The position numbers and the translations under genes are program-made. From contig JALVQI010000242.1 of NCBI GenBank assembly GCA_027031485.1, positions 1-58,591 on the forward strand: a stretch of DNA of 58,591 nt, given 5' to 3'. Each line of letters starts with the position of its first letter. The first letter of the stretch is position 1. The notes beneath the pieces were generated by a model. That model did not search any database. It had not been told where the DNA came from and saw only the letters and a program-made list of their open reading frames with translations. This DNA comes from Candidatus Aminicenantota bacterium. Its GTDB lineage: Bacteria; Acidobacteriota; Aminicenantia; JAMOAD01. Below are positions 1 through 8,817 of the stretch, piece after piece.

Positions 1-29
1 TGTGATAACATTGTATCTTGATATCCCAT
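1..29 (-). CDS. 5' end of an unidentified gene cut by the window edge
   Basis: On the minus strand an ATG at 29-27 is preceded by a strong ribosome binding site (GGAGG at 40-36) and opens a frame reading MGYQDTMLS before the window ends. Nine residues are too few to assign a family. Its leader contains an 11-bp inverted repeat that is GC-rich compared with the surrounding DNA, which could be a mobile-element end or an operator. A transposase is possible but not shown. Confidence 0.35.
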
Positions 30-97
30 GGGACACCTCCTGTGTGGATTTTTTTGTAAATACTTGTATATTATACATCTTCACGCGGAGGTGTCCC
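30..97. repeat. GC-rich 11-bp inverted repeat (GGGACACCTCC / GGAGGTGTCCC)
   Basis: The arms GGGACACCTCC (30-40) and GGAGGTGTCCC (87-97) are perfect reverse complements with 46 bases between them, in otherwise AT-rich DNA. The left arm overlaps the ribosome binding site of the edge gene. The right arm lies inside the last codons of the ABC ATPase gene. Possible roles are a terminal repeat of a mobile element, a REP-like repeat, or an mRNA hairpin masking the ribosome binding site. The sequence does not distinguish these. Confidence 0.5.
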
Positions 98-772
98 AAT
101 CCTCTGTTTTTTTCCGGACACTACTGAATTTTGTAATCTCAAGATATAATCCGACAGAAAATCAACTATTTCTTTATTATGGGTGATCATTATTATTGTA
201 AATCCGTATGATTTTTTTATTTTTAAAATTAAATTCATTAGCTGCCCCTGCAAAGAAAGATCAAGTCCTCTTAGAATTTCGTCAAGTATAATTAATTCCG
301 GTCTTAATGTTAGGATTCTTGCAATGGCTATTCTCTGTCTTTGACCTCCGCTCATTTCACGGGGATATCTGTTAAGAAAGGAGGAGTTTAGGCCAACCTC
401 TTCAAGAAGTTTAACCAGGCTTTTATCAGTAAAAGAAATTTTATGGATGAGAAAGGGTTCTTTTAAAATCTCTTTTATCTTTTGTCTTGGATTTAAACTT
501 GATGAAGAATTTTGCAAAATTATTTGAACCTCTCTTCTAAATCTTTTTTTATTCTTTTTTAATAAATCCTCTAAAAGTGACTCTTTATAGTAAATCTCTC
601 CCGAGTCATATTTTTCTAAACCCAATATTATTTTCCCGAGGGTTGACTTACCAGAGCCTGAAGGTCCTACAATTGAGAAGATGGATCCTTTTTTAACGGA
701 AAAGGTAAGATTTTCAAAGACAACATTATCACCAAAACTTTTTTTTAAATTCCTAACTTTTATAATATTCAT
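71..772 (-). CDS. ABC transporter ATP-binding protein, peptide/nickel (OppF/DppF) type
   Basis: 233-residue nucleotide-binding subunit of an ABC importer. Visible are Walker A (GPSGSGKST, about residues 37-45), a Q-loop followed by SSSSLNPRQ, which is typical of the Opp/Dpp/Nik group, the signature MSGGQRQR, Walker B LIILDE and the switch His in MITHN. It would power import of a peptide-like or amine substrate at the inner membrane, but no permease or binding protein is in the window. The start overlaps the stop of the upstream oxidase (TAATG), so translation is probably coupled. After the usual end of the fold (ILRLQN) the last 17 residues match nothing expected and run into the inverted repeat at 87-97. 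The tail may therefore come from an insertion. Confidence 0.85.
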   Translation of the reverse strand: MNIIKVRNLKKSFGDNVVFENLTFSVKKGSIFSIVGPSGSGKSTLGKIILGLEKYDSGEIYYKESLLEDLLKKNKKRFRREVQIILQNSSSSLNPRQKIKEILKEPFLIHKISFTDKSLVKLLEEVGLNSSFLNRYPREMSGGQRQRIAIARILTLRPELIILDEILRGLDLSLQGQLMNLILKIKKSYGFTIIMITHNKEIVDFLSDYILRLQNSVVSGKKQRIGTPPREDV

Positions 773-1902
773 TATTTTAAAAGTTCTTTGCTTTTAAATT
801 CCCTTTTGAGGGAAAATTCACTCATATTAATATAAAATTTGTCTTCTGTTATAAGAGAGGTGAGGAGTTTTCCGGTGGCGGGACCCAACATAAAACCGTG
901 CCCACTCATTCCACCGGCCACAAAATAACCTTCTATCTCAGTTTTGTCTATTACAGGATTTCCGTCAGGTGTCATTGTATATGAACCTGCCCATTGTCTT
1001 AAAACATGGACTTTCTCAATCGCAGGCACAAGTCTTGCAGCTCTCCTGCTCATTTCATAAAGAAATTCAAAGGTTTCTTTGGTTGATTTTCCCGGATGAT
1101 TGGGGATAGGAGTATAACAACCTATAATTTGTCCGTTAACCCTTTGATTAAAATAGCAACCATCCTTCCTGTAGTCTACAAGCATGGGGATTAAAGGCTT
1201 AAATTTGTTGATTTTCACTGTTATAAACGCCTCATGTCTTTCCGGAGCAAAGGGAAGATCTATGTCAGCTGTCAGGGAAAGCTCTTTAGCCCAGGGACCT
1301 GCCGCATTAACTACAATTTCACTGTTTAATTTTTCTCCTCCTTTTAGTTTTATTCCCTTTATTTTTCCGTTCCTTTCAATTAATCTTTCAACTTCTCTTT
1401 CGGATAAAATCTCTCCGCCATTTTTTATAATACTCTTAATATAACCTTTAAGAACTAAAAAAGGAAATGCCTGTCCATCTTCGGGAGAAAAGGCTCCGCC
1501 AAGAAGATTTTCAGTGTTTACATATGGAAATTCTTTTTTAATCTCTTCAGCTTCTAAAAAATAGACATTTATCCCATACTTTCTCTGAATTTCTATATTT
1601 TTAAGGAAGATTTCTTTTTGATCTTCTGAATGAGCTAATAATAAATATCCCCCCTGATAAAATTCTACTGAAAAACCGAACACCTTCTCCATCTCTTTAA
1701 AAAGATTTACGCTTTCCTTCGCAAGTTGAATTGTTCCCGGTGTTGAGAATTGTTGTCTAATCCCTCCGATACATCTTCCGGTTGAACCTGCGCCGGGATA
1801 GTTTTTTTCTACCACTAAAACTTTTTTTGTAAAAGAGAGGTAATAAGCAGTGGAAAGACCTAAAATACCACCACCAACAATAATAGCATCATAGTTTTTC
1901 AT
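772..1902 (-). CDS. FAD-dependent amine/amino-acid oxidoreductase (DAO family, sarcosine oxidase beta-like)
   Basis: 376-residue D-amino-acid-oxidase-fold flavoprotein. The N-terminal Rossmann motif GGGILG (about residues 10-15) binds the ADP part of FAD, and the GGIRQQFS segment near residue 46 resembles sarcosine oxidase beta, glycine oxidase and related dehydrogenases. The C-terminal GGMSGHGFMLGP segment is the conserved flavin-binding end. It probably oxidises a secondary or imino amino acid. The start is supported by AAGGAG six bases upstream. The stop overlaps the ABC ATPase start by one base, suggesting that uptake and oxidation of the same compound are linked. The substrate cannot be read from the sequence. 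Confidence 0.8.
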   Translation of the reverse strand: MKNYDAIIVGGGILGLSTAYYLSFTKKVLVVEKNYPGAGSTGRCIGGIRQQFSTPGTIQLAKESVNLFKEMEKVFGFSVEFYQGGYLLLAHSEDQKEIFLKNIEIQRKYGINVYFLEAEEIKKEFPYVNTENLLGGAFSPEDGQAFPFLVLKGYIKSIIKNGGEILSEREVERLIERNGKIKGIKLKGGEKLNSEIVVNAAGPWAKELSLTADIDLPFAPERHEAFITVKINKFKPLIPMLVDYRKDGCYFNQRVNGQIIGCYTPIPNHPGKSTKETFEFLYEMSRRAARLVPAIEKVHVLRQWAGSYTMTPDGNPVIDKTEIEGYFVAGGMSGHGFMLGPATGKLLTSLITEDKFYINMSEFSLKREFKSKELLK

Positions 1903-1982
1903 TTTAACTCCTTAAAGGTAAAAATTTTAACTGAAAATTAGTTCCATTTCAATCTTTTTTCTAAAGAGAGAGATTTATGAAA

Positions 1983-3278
1983 TTATAAACTTAAAGGGTC
2001 CTTTTTTATTGTTTCTATTAGATTTGAAAAATCTCTGATTCTATTTAAAAGCTGGTATTTGTGAGGCGAGTGTTTTATTGAGAAAAATAGTCTGTAAAAT
2101 TTTTCCCAGTACTTAAGTTTTAAGTAAAGAAGAAAGTTATTTTCAAAATCCCTCATTTCCTGTAAAAGGGAGCTTTTAAAATCTTCGATATTTTCATTCA
2201 AACTTTTTTCAATTAGATTGTTTAATCTGTCCAATGAACTATAAAGTTCTTTTAAAAATTTTTTCTTATTGGAAAGTTCAGGGAATATCGACAGATTATC
2301 AAGCTCAGGCTCAACTTCTTTTAAAAGAAGTATAATAATCTTCTTCTGCATCTCTGTAAGAATGTTTTTTGATTTTTCAAATAAAATTTCTTTTTTCTTT
2401 TTGGAAAAAATATTTGCCAATATAATATTGTAAACTTTTGATATTGTTTCTTCTATGATTGAAAGAATTTCTTTGTTTCCCTTTATCCCCTTATAATTTT
2501 TAAATCTTTCGAGGTTTCCTCTAATATGAACAAGAATTAAGTAATCTAATGAAGGATTTTTTTCAACTGATATCTCTTGAATTATTCTTAATGTTTTAAA
2601 AGATTCTATTATATTTATACCAAGAACATATCTTATCTCAATATCATCTATTGAAAGAATTATATCTTTTATTTTTTTGTGAATAACTCTGTGGAGTTCA
2701 ATCTTAAAATTTCTTCTTACAAAAGGGTAGATGTATGGATTTTTTACAAGCTCTTGAAGATATATATCGCCTAAAATCATGAATTCTCTGTAGCTGAGGG
2801 ACCTGCTTCTTGAAAAGATATCCGATAACATTTCAATTTCTTCAAGTTTTATCATAAAATAATCTATCCACTGCTCCGGTTTCCATTTTTCTTTTTCCAG
2901 TTCACTTTCAAGAAGATATTCAAGAGATAATTTAAATTTTGATTCCACAAAATTTATGAAATTTTTCTCTTCGTTTCCGCCAAAAAGCTCATTATATATG
3001 GTTCGAATTTTTCTAAACACAGATGTTAGACTCCTCTCTTCTTCAATAAAATTCCATTTATCCTTTGTTTTCTTTGGATGATTTCCAAGATGGAAATAAT
3101 CTCTTACTCCTTTTAATAGATATTCCAATTTAAAAACCTTTTCTGTTTTATCTTCTTTTTTAAAAGTTTGAATATATTTGAAAATTACTTTTTCCTCTTT
3201 CTCAAACCTTTTTAAAGAAAATGTGTCTTTACCTCTAAGTGAAAAGAAATAAGAACCTATATCCTCTTTTTTTATCAT
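1983..3278 (-). CDS. Hypothetical, mainly helical cytoplasmic protein
   Basis: 431 residues, rich in Lys, Glu, Ile and Leu, with no signal peptide, no membrane segment and no catalytic motif that I recognise. The sequence reads as a long run of amphipathic helices with only two cysteine-free, low-complexity stretches. It has its own promoter (3302-3330) and a GAGGG ribosome binding site before the ATG, so it is probably a real, separately transcribed gene. Its neighbours (rsmI upstream, an amine oxidase downstream) give no functional hint. Function unknown. Confidence 0.7.
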   Translation of the reverse strand: MIKKEDIGSYFFSLRGKDTFSLKRFEKEEKVIFKYIQTFKKEDKTEKVFKLEYLLKGVRDYFHLGNHPKKTKDKWNFIEEERSLTSVFRKIRTIYNELFGGNEEKNFINFVESKFKLSLEYLLESELEKEKWKPEQWIDYFMIKLEEIEMLSDIFSRSRSLSYREFMILGDIYLQELVKNPYIYPFVRRNFKIELHRVIHKKIKDIILSIDDIEIRYVLGINIIESFKTLRIIQEISVEKNPSLDYLILVHIRGNLERFKNYKGIKGNKEILSIIEETISKVYNIILANIFSKKKKEILFEKSKNILTEMQKKIIILLLKEVEPELDNLSIFPELSNKKKFLKELYSSLDRLNNLIEKSLNENIEDFKSSLLQEMRDFENNFLLYLKLKYWEKFYRLFFSIKHSPHKYQLLNRIRDFSNLIETIKKDPLSL

Positions 3279-3301
3279 TTTTCCCTCATAACTACTATAA
3301 T

Positions 3302-3330
3302 ACTTTAATATTCTTTGTTTTTTTTGTCAA
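3302..3330 (-). promoter_or_regulatory. Sigma-70-type promoter for the 431-residue hypothetical gene
   Basis: On the minus strand TTGACA (3330-3325) is followed after exactly 17 bases by TAAAGT (3307-3302). Transcription would start near 3295, leaving a short leader that contains GAGGG before the ATG at 3278. Confidence 0.55.
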
Positions 3331-3355
3331 TTGTTTTAATAAAAAAACTCCGGTT

Positions 3356-4183
3356 TTAATGAAGTTTGGAAATATCCCTGTCTTTACTGAATCTTTCCTT
3401 TAATATTTTTTCAATCTTTTTTTTACTTAATGTTGTGGAAGAGAGCAAAACACTTAAAAGTTCATCGTAGTTTTTTGGCATTTTTTCTTTCTTAATACCT
3501 TCAACGACTAAAGTGATTTCACCCTTTAACTCTCTGTCTCTTAAGGAATCTCTGATCTCTTCGGCTCTTCCCCTTATGATTTCTTCATGCATTTTAGTAA
3601 GTTCTCTGCATACGGCTATTTCTCTGCCGGGAAAAAGATTTGAAAGAATTTTCATGCTTTTTTTTATCCTTTTGGGGGATTCGAAAAAAATGGTTGTTAG
3701 GGGAAGATTCAGATATCTGCTGAAGACTCTTTTTATTTTTTCTTCGCTATTCGGTAAAAAACCCAGAAAAGCAAATCCATTTTCTGAAGAAATTCCCGAT
3801 GCTATTAATCCTGTCAGAACTGAACTTGGCCCCGGCAGTGATATTATTTTTATTCTTTTTTTTATGGCTTCTTTAACAAGAGAAACTCCCGGGTCTGATA
3901 TTAACGGTGTCCCTGCGTCTGATAGCAATACTGCTTCTTTTTCGTTTAAGATTTTTTCCACGATAGGTTTTGTTTTACTTTTTTCTTTACCTTTGTAAAA
4001 ACTGATGAATTCCTTACCTTTCAGGGATATGTTTAATAAATTCAGGAGTTTTTTTGTATTTCTCGTATCTTCACAAATTATCATTTTTTTTTCTTTTAAA
4101 ATTTCAATGGCTCTTAAAGTTATGTCCTTTTTGTTTCCGATTGGTGTTGGTATTATGTATAATTTCGGATTCTCAACGGACAT
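3356..4183 (-). CDS. rsmI: 16S rRNA (cytidine(1402)-2'-O)-methyltransferase RsmI
   Basis: 275 residues, the usual length for RsmI, which uses S-adenosylmethionine to methylate the ribose of C1402 in the decoding centre of 16S rRNA. Recognisable motifs are the N-terminal LYIIPTPIGN, CEDTRNTKKLL near residue 37, the SAM-site SDAGTPLISDPG near residues 89-100, and LPGPSSVLTGLIASG. It belongs to the tetrapyrrole-methylase fold. The start lies three bases after the stop of the Nudix gene, so the two are probably co-transcribed. It is cytoplasmic and a housekeeping gene. Confidence 0.95.
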   Translation of the reverse strand: MSVENPKLYIIPTPIGNKKDITLRAIEILKEKKMIICEDTRNTKKLLNLLNISLKGKEFISFYKGKEKSKTKPIVEKILNEKEAVLLSDAGTPLISDPGVSLVKEAIKKRIKIISLPGPSSVLTGLIASGISSENGFAFLGFLPNSEEKIKRVFSRYLNLPLTTIFFESPKRIKKSMKILSNLFPGREIAVCRELTKMHEEIIRGRAEEIRDSLRDRELKGEITLVVEGIKKEKMPKNYDELLSVLLSSTTLSKKKIEKILKERFSKDRDISKLH

Positions 4184-4186
4184 TTA

Positions 4187-4693
4187 TCACCTGAGTTTTT
4201 TGGCAAAATCGATTAATTGATTATGGGATGAGAAAGCGAGTTCGGGCAGCTGTTCCGTATTAAAGAATTTTGCATCCACCGCATCATCTCCGGGCAAAAT
4301 TTCACCTTCATATTTATCTATAAGAAATCCAATTATCAGCACAGAATTGTATCTCATACCTTTTTGATTAATTGTTGCTAAAAATCTATACTCTTTTATC
4401 TGCAAAGCTGTCTCCTCTTTAATTTCTCTGATAAGGGCATCTTCTGCGCTTTCGTAAATATCAATAAAGCCTGCGGGTAATGCCCAATATCCTTTTTTAG
4501 GATTAATTCCTCGCTTTACAAGAAGAATTTCATTTTTTTTAATAATAACTCCTGCGACAACAGGAACCGGATTATCATAGATAACTCTATTACATGATTC
4601 GCAAAATCCTCTCCACTTTCCTTCGATAAATATCTTCCCTAAGGGTTTTCCGCAATAGGGACAAAATTTTGCATCTTTTTCAATAGAAGGCAT
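4187..4693 (-). CDS. Nudix hydrolase with N-terminal zinc ribbon
   Basis: 168 residues. The N-terminal zinc ribbon has four cysteines in two CxxC pairs (CPYCGK and CESCNR, about residues 11-36), followed by a Nudix domain with the box G-x5-E-x7-REIKEE (residues about 77-99), which binds the catalytic metal. This arrangement resembles NADH pyrophosphatase and ADP-ribose/nucleotide-sugar hydrolases, but it is shorter than NudC and lacks its extra N-terminal domain. It probably cleaves a nucleoside diphosphate derivative in the cytoplasm. Its stop is three bases before rsmI. Confidence 0.85.
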   Translation of the reverse strand: MPSIEKDAKFCPYCGKPLGKIFIEGKWRGFCESCNRVIYDNPVPVVAGVIIKKNEILLVKRGINPKKGYWALPAGFIDIYESAEDALIREIKEETALQIKEYRFLATINQKGMRYNSVLIIGFLIDKYEGEILPGDDAVDAKFFNTEQLPELAFSSHNQLIDFAKKLR

Positions 4694-4731
4694 AATATAT
4701 TTTATATTAACCTTTATTTAAAATCAATTTA

Positions 4732-4755
4732 TCCCTCTGCGTCAAAAATAATCTT
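4732..4755. repeat. 24-bp motif shared with 25429-25452
   Basis: This stretch, starting TCCCTCTGCGTCAAAAAT, matches 25429-25452 at 22 of 24 positions. It overlaps the end of the decayed GH18 gene. The second copy lies just upstream of the M48 gene promoter. It may be a small dispersed intergenic repeat. Confidence 0.35.
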
Positions 4756-5640
4756 GTCTCACAGCTATTTTACTCTTTGCCTTTAATCTTTTATTGATTA
4801 AATATAAAAGCTCAATGTTCATATAACACGAATGCTCCCATATCATAATTCCACCTAAATTTTATTCTCCTATATACTTAATTTTAAGTTTCAGGCTCTC
4901 TTTATTATCATATTAAATCAATATATCACCAGTGTATAAGAAGGGAGCTTTTGCTGTTTCATCCCAATACTCTTTTAGAAAAAAAATGGAATAAGATTTA
5001 AAATTTTATCATAACCAATACCGTCCTTATAAAGAGCCTTGGTGTGACTTTGATAGAGCCTGTGGCTTTAGACCATTTCACGTATAATTCATATTCCAAC
5101 AAATTAATGTAATCAGCAATTTTAAAAAGTTTTAAAGATTCAATCCAATTCAAATATTCAGAGAAGGCTCCTCCCGCCAAGGAAAGAGTGTGATTCTTTC
5201 CTGTTTTTTCACCGAGAGTGCCAAAACAACCTTTCATTTTGTTCATTATCAGCGTAAAATTCTCTCTATCGGGAGCTCTTAATTTAATACTTCCCCCTCA
5301 AATCACTGAGGATTCCCAATCAATATCAACTCCATTAAAATCATATTTTTCTTTCCGATTTAAAAACATTTTTGTAAATCTCTCCCTTAATTTCCTATAA
5401 AATCCAATATCAGAAAAGCCATCAACATCTCATCCTCCAATTGATAAAAATTTGAAATGGAGCATCCTGTTCCGGACTTCTCATAAAGAGCTCTGCACCG
5501 ATTATAATTTCCTCAAAGCCTGTATTCTGATCAGTTAGCAAATCACCTCTGATATTTTCAGCCTTCCACTAAATATTTATTAGATTAACCTGTTTCAATT
5601 CCCATTTTCTTATGTAAGAAACTAAATTATAAAGATGAAA
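4742..5640 (-). pseudogene. Decayed glycoside hydrolase family 18 (chitinase-like) gene
   Basis: The 978 bases between the Nudix gene and accA hold no intact gene, but the minus strand preserves a GH18 barrel in pieces. In one frame are KFLSIGG (from 5453), then DVDGFSD, then the catalytic signature FNGVDIDWE (5339-5313; DxxDxDxE), DRENFTLIM, and ADYINLLEYELY, corresponding to the family's NLMTYD strand. After a frameshift near 5045-5040 come ALYKDGIGYDKILNLI and EYWDETAKAPFLY, then, after a further frame change, YDNKESLKLKIKYI and GGIMIWEHSC, the typical barrel end. In-frame stops occur at 5432-5430 (TGA where Trp of SIGGW is expected) and 5300-5298 (TGA), and two TAA codons interrupt the C-terminal part. 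The N-terminal boundary is uncertain. Frame-disrupted residues upstream (to about 5640) may belong to it. It lies on the same strand as the acc operon, directly downstream. Confidence 0.8.
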
Positions 5641-5671
5641 AGGGAGGACCTAATCAGTTTAAAAAACATTA

Positions 5672-6658
5672 TCAAAATTTTATAAAAGGATCTTCATGAA
5701 AATCCTCTAAAAAGACTCCCATTTTTCTGAATTTATTGTATCTTTCTTCTATAAGGACTTCCGGTTCTTTTTCAAGAAGCTCCTCTATCGTAGATAAAAG
5801 TTTTGTTTTAATCCTTTTAGCCATCTCCTCATGGTTGGTATGAGCACCCTCTCCCGGTTCTTCTATGATCCCATCAATAATTCTGAACTTTAAAAGATCG
5901 TAGGCGGTTAACTTTAATGACTCAGCGGCTTCCTCTGATTTTGTTGCATCTTTCCATAGAATTGCAGCACAACCTTCCGGAGATATAACAGAGTAAATAG
6001 TATTAGAGAGCATAAAAACTCTGTCCGCCACTCCGAGAGCAAGTGCTCCGCCTGAACCACCTTCTCCTGTTATTATTGAAACAATAGGAACTTTCAAACC
6101 GGACATTTTATAAAGATTATACGCAATTGCTTCTGCCTGTCCTCTCTCTTCAGCACCTATTCCCGGATAAGCCCCCGGTGTATCTATGAGGTTAATTATT
6201 GGTCTTCCGAATCTTTCAGCCTGCTCCATAAGTCTTAAGGCTTTTCTATAACCTTCGGGGTGTGCCATCCCGAAATGTCTTTTTAAATTATCCTTCGTAT
6301 TTCTACCTTTTTGATGACCTATGATTGTGACGGGAATATTGTTTAAAAACCCTATTCCCCCTATTATTGCCTTATCATCGGCGAATCTTCTGTCCCCATG
6401 AAGTTCGACGAAATTTCTGAGCATTAATTTTATGTAATCCATAGTGGTTGGCCTTTTTTGATGTCTTGCAAGTCTTACGATATCTATAGGTTTCATCTCC
6501 GTATTCAACCTTTCCAATTCATTAATTTTTGCATTCATCTCCTCAATCAAGGGTTTTATCTTCTTTGCTTCCTTTTTGTCGCCCTTTAAAATTCTTGCTT
6601 CTAATTTTTTAACCTTACCTTTTATTGATTTTATTTCTTTCTTTAATCTTTCATTCAT
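5672..6658 (-). CDS. accA: Acetyl-CoA carboxylase carboxyltransferase subunit alpha
   Basis: 328 residues. With AccD it forms the carboxyltransferase that moves CO2 from carboxybiotin to acetyl-CoA, making malonyl-CoA for fatty-acid synthesis. The N-terminal coiled coil (residues 1-55) leads into the crotonase-like domain with LHGDRRFADD, GHQKGRNTKDN, IDTPGAYPGIGAEERGQ and the oxyanion segment GEGGSGGALALG. Its start overlaps accD by eight bases, so synthesis of the two subunits is coupled and near-stoichiometric. It is the last intact gene of the acc block, and only GH18 remnants follow. Confidence 0.97.
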   Translation of the reverse strand: MNERLKKEIKSIKGKVKKLEARILKGDKKEAKKIKPLIEEMNAKINELERLNTEMKPIDIVRLARHQKRPTTMDYIKLMLRNFVELHGDRRFADDKAIIGGIGFLNNIPVTIIGHQKGRNTKDNLKRHFGMAHPEGYRKALRLMEQAERFGRPIINLIDTPGAYPGIGAEERGQAEAIAYNLYKMSGLKVPIVSIITGEGGSGGALALGVADRVFMLSNTIYSVISPEGCAAILWKDATKSEEAAESLKLTAYDLLKFRIIDGIIEEPGEGAHTNHEEMAKRIKTKLLSTIEELLEKEPEVLIEERYNKFRKMGVFLEDFHEDPFIKF

Positions 6659-7460
6659 TTTCTTTCCTCTTTAAATTATTGTAAGCTCTATTATTATGAA
6701 TTTCCAGAATATTTGTAAGAACCGACTTTAACTCCTTTCTTTTGACAACCATATCAATCATTCCATGCTCAAGAAGAAATTCCGATTTCTGAAATCCTTT
6801 GGGAAGCTTTTGTCCGATGGTCTGCTGGATAACTCTTGGACCGGCAAACCCGATAAGAGCATCGGGTTCTGCTATTATTATATCTCCTAACATGGCAAAT
6901 GATGCAGTTACACCTCCGGTTGTTGGGTCAGCTAAAACCGTAAAAAGCGGCAATCCTCTTTCATTCAGTCTCTTTACGGCAGCGGATGTTTTTGCCATTT
7001 GCATTAAAGAATAAATCCCCTCCTGCATTCTTGCTCCTCCTGATGATATGATGATGATGGCCGGAAGATAATTGTCATGAGCATACTCAAGCATCCTTGT
7101 GATTTTTTCTCCCACAACCGAGCCCATTGAGGCCATAATAAAACGTGGATCCATTACTCCAAAGGTTGTTTCATAACCTCCGATTCTGCATTTGCCTGTT
7201 ACAACAGCTTCTTTTAAGCCTGTGCTTTTCATTGATTTTTCAAGTTTTTCCTTATACTTCGGGAAAGATAAAGGGTCAAGACTTTTCATTTCTTTATCAA
7301 ATTCACTAAAACTTCCTTTGTCACACAACATTTTTATTCTTGTGGGAGCATCAAGTCTGAAATGGTAGCCGCATTTTGAGCAAACATATGCGGAGTGCTT
7401 TAAAAAGGAGATAAAATGAGTTGTTTTACACCTTGGGCATTTAATAAACAGTTTTGACAT
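6651..7460 (-). CDS. accD: Acetyl-CoA carboxylase carboxyltransferase subunit beta
   Basis: 269 residues. It partners AccA. The N-terminal zinc ribbon is intact (CPRC at residues 8-11 and CSKC at residues 27-30), followed by the crotonase-fold domain with the SSGGARMQEG oxyanion region near residue 141 and TTGGVTASFAMLGD. Compared with E. coli AccD (about 300 residues) only the C-terminal tail is shorter. It lies nine bases after accC and overlaps accA by eight bases. Confidence 0.96.
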   Translation of the reverse strand: MSKLFIKCPRCKTTHFISFLKHSAYVCSKCGYHFRLDAPTRIKMLCDKGSFSEFDKEMKSLDPLSFPKYKEKLEKSMKSTGLKEAVVTGKCRIGGYETTFGVMDPRFIMASMGSVVGEKITRMLEYAHDNYLPAIIIISSGGARMQEGIYSLMQMAKTSAAVKRLNERGLPLFTVLADPTTGGVTASFAMLGDIIIAEPDALIGFAGPRVIQQTIGQKLPKGFQKSEFLLEHGMIDMVVKRKELKSVLTNILEIHNNRAYNNLKRKENE

Positions 7461-7469
7461 ATTTACTCC

Positions 7470-8816
7470 TTATTTATTAAAAAATTTATCAATAAAGTGT
7501 GTTGTATATTGTCCACTTAAAAAAGTGGAATTTTTGAATACCTCTTGATGAAAAGGAATGGTACTCTTTATTCCCTCCACTATAAATTCTCTCAGTGCTC
7601 TTTTCATCCTGTTTATGGCTTCTTTCCTGTTTTTCCCCCAGACAATTAGTTTAGCAACCATCGAATCATAATAAGGAGGAATCGTATAACCGGGATAAAC
7701 ACCTGAATCTATTCTCACTCCGGGGCCTCCCGGTACGATGAACTGTGTTATTTTACCGGGAGTGGGAGCGAAATTGTTTGATGGATCTTCTGCATTTATT
7801 CTGCACTCAATACAATGTCCGTATCTTTTTATATCTTCCTGTTTTATATCCAGAGGTTCTCCTTTGGCAATTCTAATCTGCTGTTTTATCAAATCTACTC
7901 CTGTTATCTCTTCGGTTATCGGATGTTCAACCTGAATTCTTGTATTCATTTCTATAAAATAGAATTCTTTTGTCTCAAGATTATAAAGAAACTCAACAGT
8001 GCCGGCAGAATCATAATTGGCCGCCTTTGCAGCCTTTACGGCAGCTTCTCCCATCTTTTGCCTTGTTTCTTCATCCAAGACAAAAGATGGAGCTTCTTCT
8101 ATAAGCTTCTGATGTCTTCTCTGGACAGAGCAATCTCTTTCAAAAAGGTGAACTACATTTCCGTGCTTATCTGCCAATATCTGGATTTCAATGTGCTTTG
8201 GATTGGCAATGTATTTTTCTATGTAAACACTTGAATCCCCGAATGCCTGTTGAGCTTCTGTCGCAGCAAAATTAAAAGCATTCTCAAGATCCTCTTCTCT
8301 GTAAACAATTCTCATTCCTCTTCCCCCGCCTCCAGCCGATGCTTTAATAATAATTGGGAATCCTATCTCCCTTGCTATTTCCATGGCTTCATCATAAGTT
8401 TTTATAACACCGTCAGAGCCAGGAACAACCGGAACACCAGCTTCTTTAACAATTTTCTTGGCTGTGGCTTTATCTCCCAATTTTCTTATTGCAAGTGGGT
8501 TTGGTCCGACAAATTTTATGTTTAAAGCTCTACAGGCTTCCGCAAAAGCAGGATTTTCCGCAAGAAAACCATAGCCCGGATGTATTGCATCAGCTGAGAG
8601 TGTTATTGCAGCTGAAAGTATATTCTGGTAATAAAGATAACTCTCTGTTGCGGGAGGAGGCCCAATACAAATTGCTTGGTCTGCTATTTTAACAGGAAGA
8701 GAATCTTTGTCAGCTTCAGAATAAACCACCACAGGGATAATTCCCAATTCTCTTGCAGCTCTTATTATTCTTACCGCAATTTCTCCTCTATTGGCAATTA
8801 AAAGTTTCGAAATCAT
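7470..8816 (-). CDS. accC: Biotin carboxylase subunit of acetyl-CoA carboxylase
   Basis: 448 residues, the normal length. It carboxylates the biotin on AccB using ATP and bicarbonate. The N-terminal [13 protein letters not shown], the flexible glycine-rich lid [10 protein letters not shown] (about residues 160-169), the ATP-grasp domain, and the catalytic segment [15 protein letters not shown] are all present. Only one base separates the accB stop from this ATG, so the gene pair is tightly coupled as in most bacteria. Confidence 0.97.
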   Translation of the reverse strand: MISKLLIANRGEIAVRIIRAARELGIIPVVVYSEADKDSLPVKIADQAICIGPPPATESYLYYQNILSAAITLSADAIHPGYGFLAENPAFAEACRALNIKFVGPNPLAIRKLGDKATAKKIVKEAGVPVVPGSDGVIKTYDEAMEIAREIGFPIIIKASAGGGGRGMRIVYREEDLENAFNFAATEAQQAFGDSSVYIEKYIANPKHIEIQILADKHGNVVHLFERDCSVQRRHQKLIEEAPSFVLDEETRQKMGEAAVKAAKAANYDSAGTVEFLYNLETKEFYFIEMNTRIQVEHPITEEITGVDLIKQQIRIAKGEPLDIKQEDIKRYGHCIECRINAEDPSNNFAPTPGKITQFIVPGGPGVRIDSGVYPGYTIPPYYDSMVAKLIVWGKNRKEAINRMKRALREFIVEGIKSTIPFHQEVFKNSTFLSGQYTTHFIDKFFNK

Positions 8817-8817
8817 C

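Noticed and set aside
3340-3360. Terminator after rsmI
   Set aside because: The possible stem (AAAAC/GTTTT) is only five AT-rich pairs and could occur by chance.
4998-5246. Separate 82-residue protein-coding gene
   Set aside because: It is a stop-free fragment of the decayed GH18 gene, containing FINL-type and WSKATG segments, not an independent gene.
5298-5432. UGA recoded as tryptophan in the GH18 gene
   Set aside because: One TGA replaces the expected Trp of SIGGW, but the same gene also has TAA stops and a frameshift, and other genes in the window end at TGA (for example ATGA overlaps at 41232-41235). Decay is simpler.
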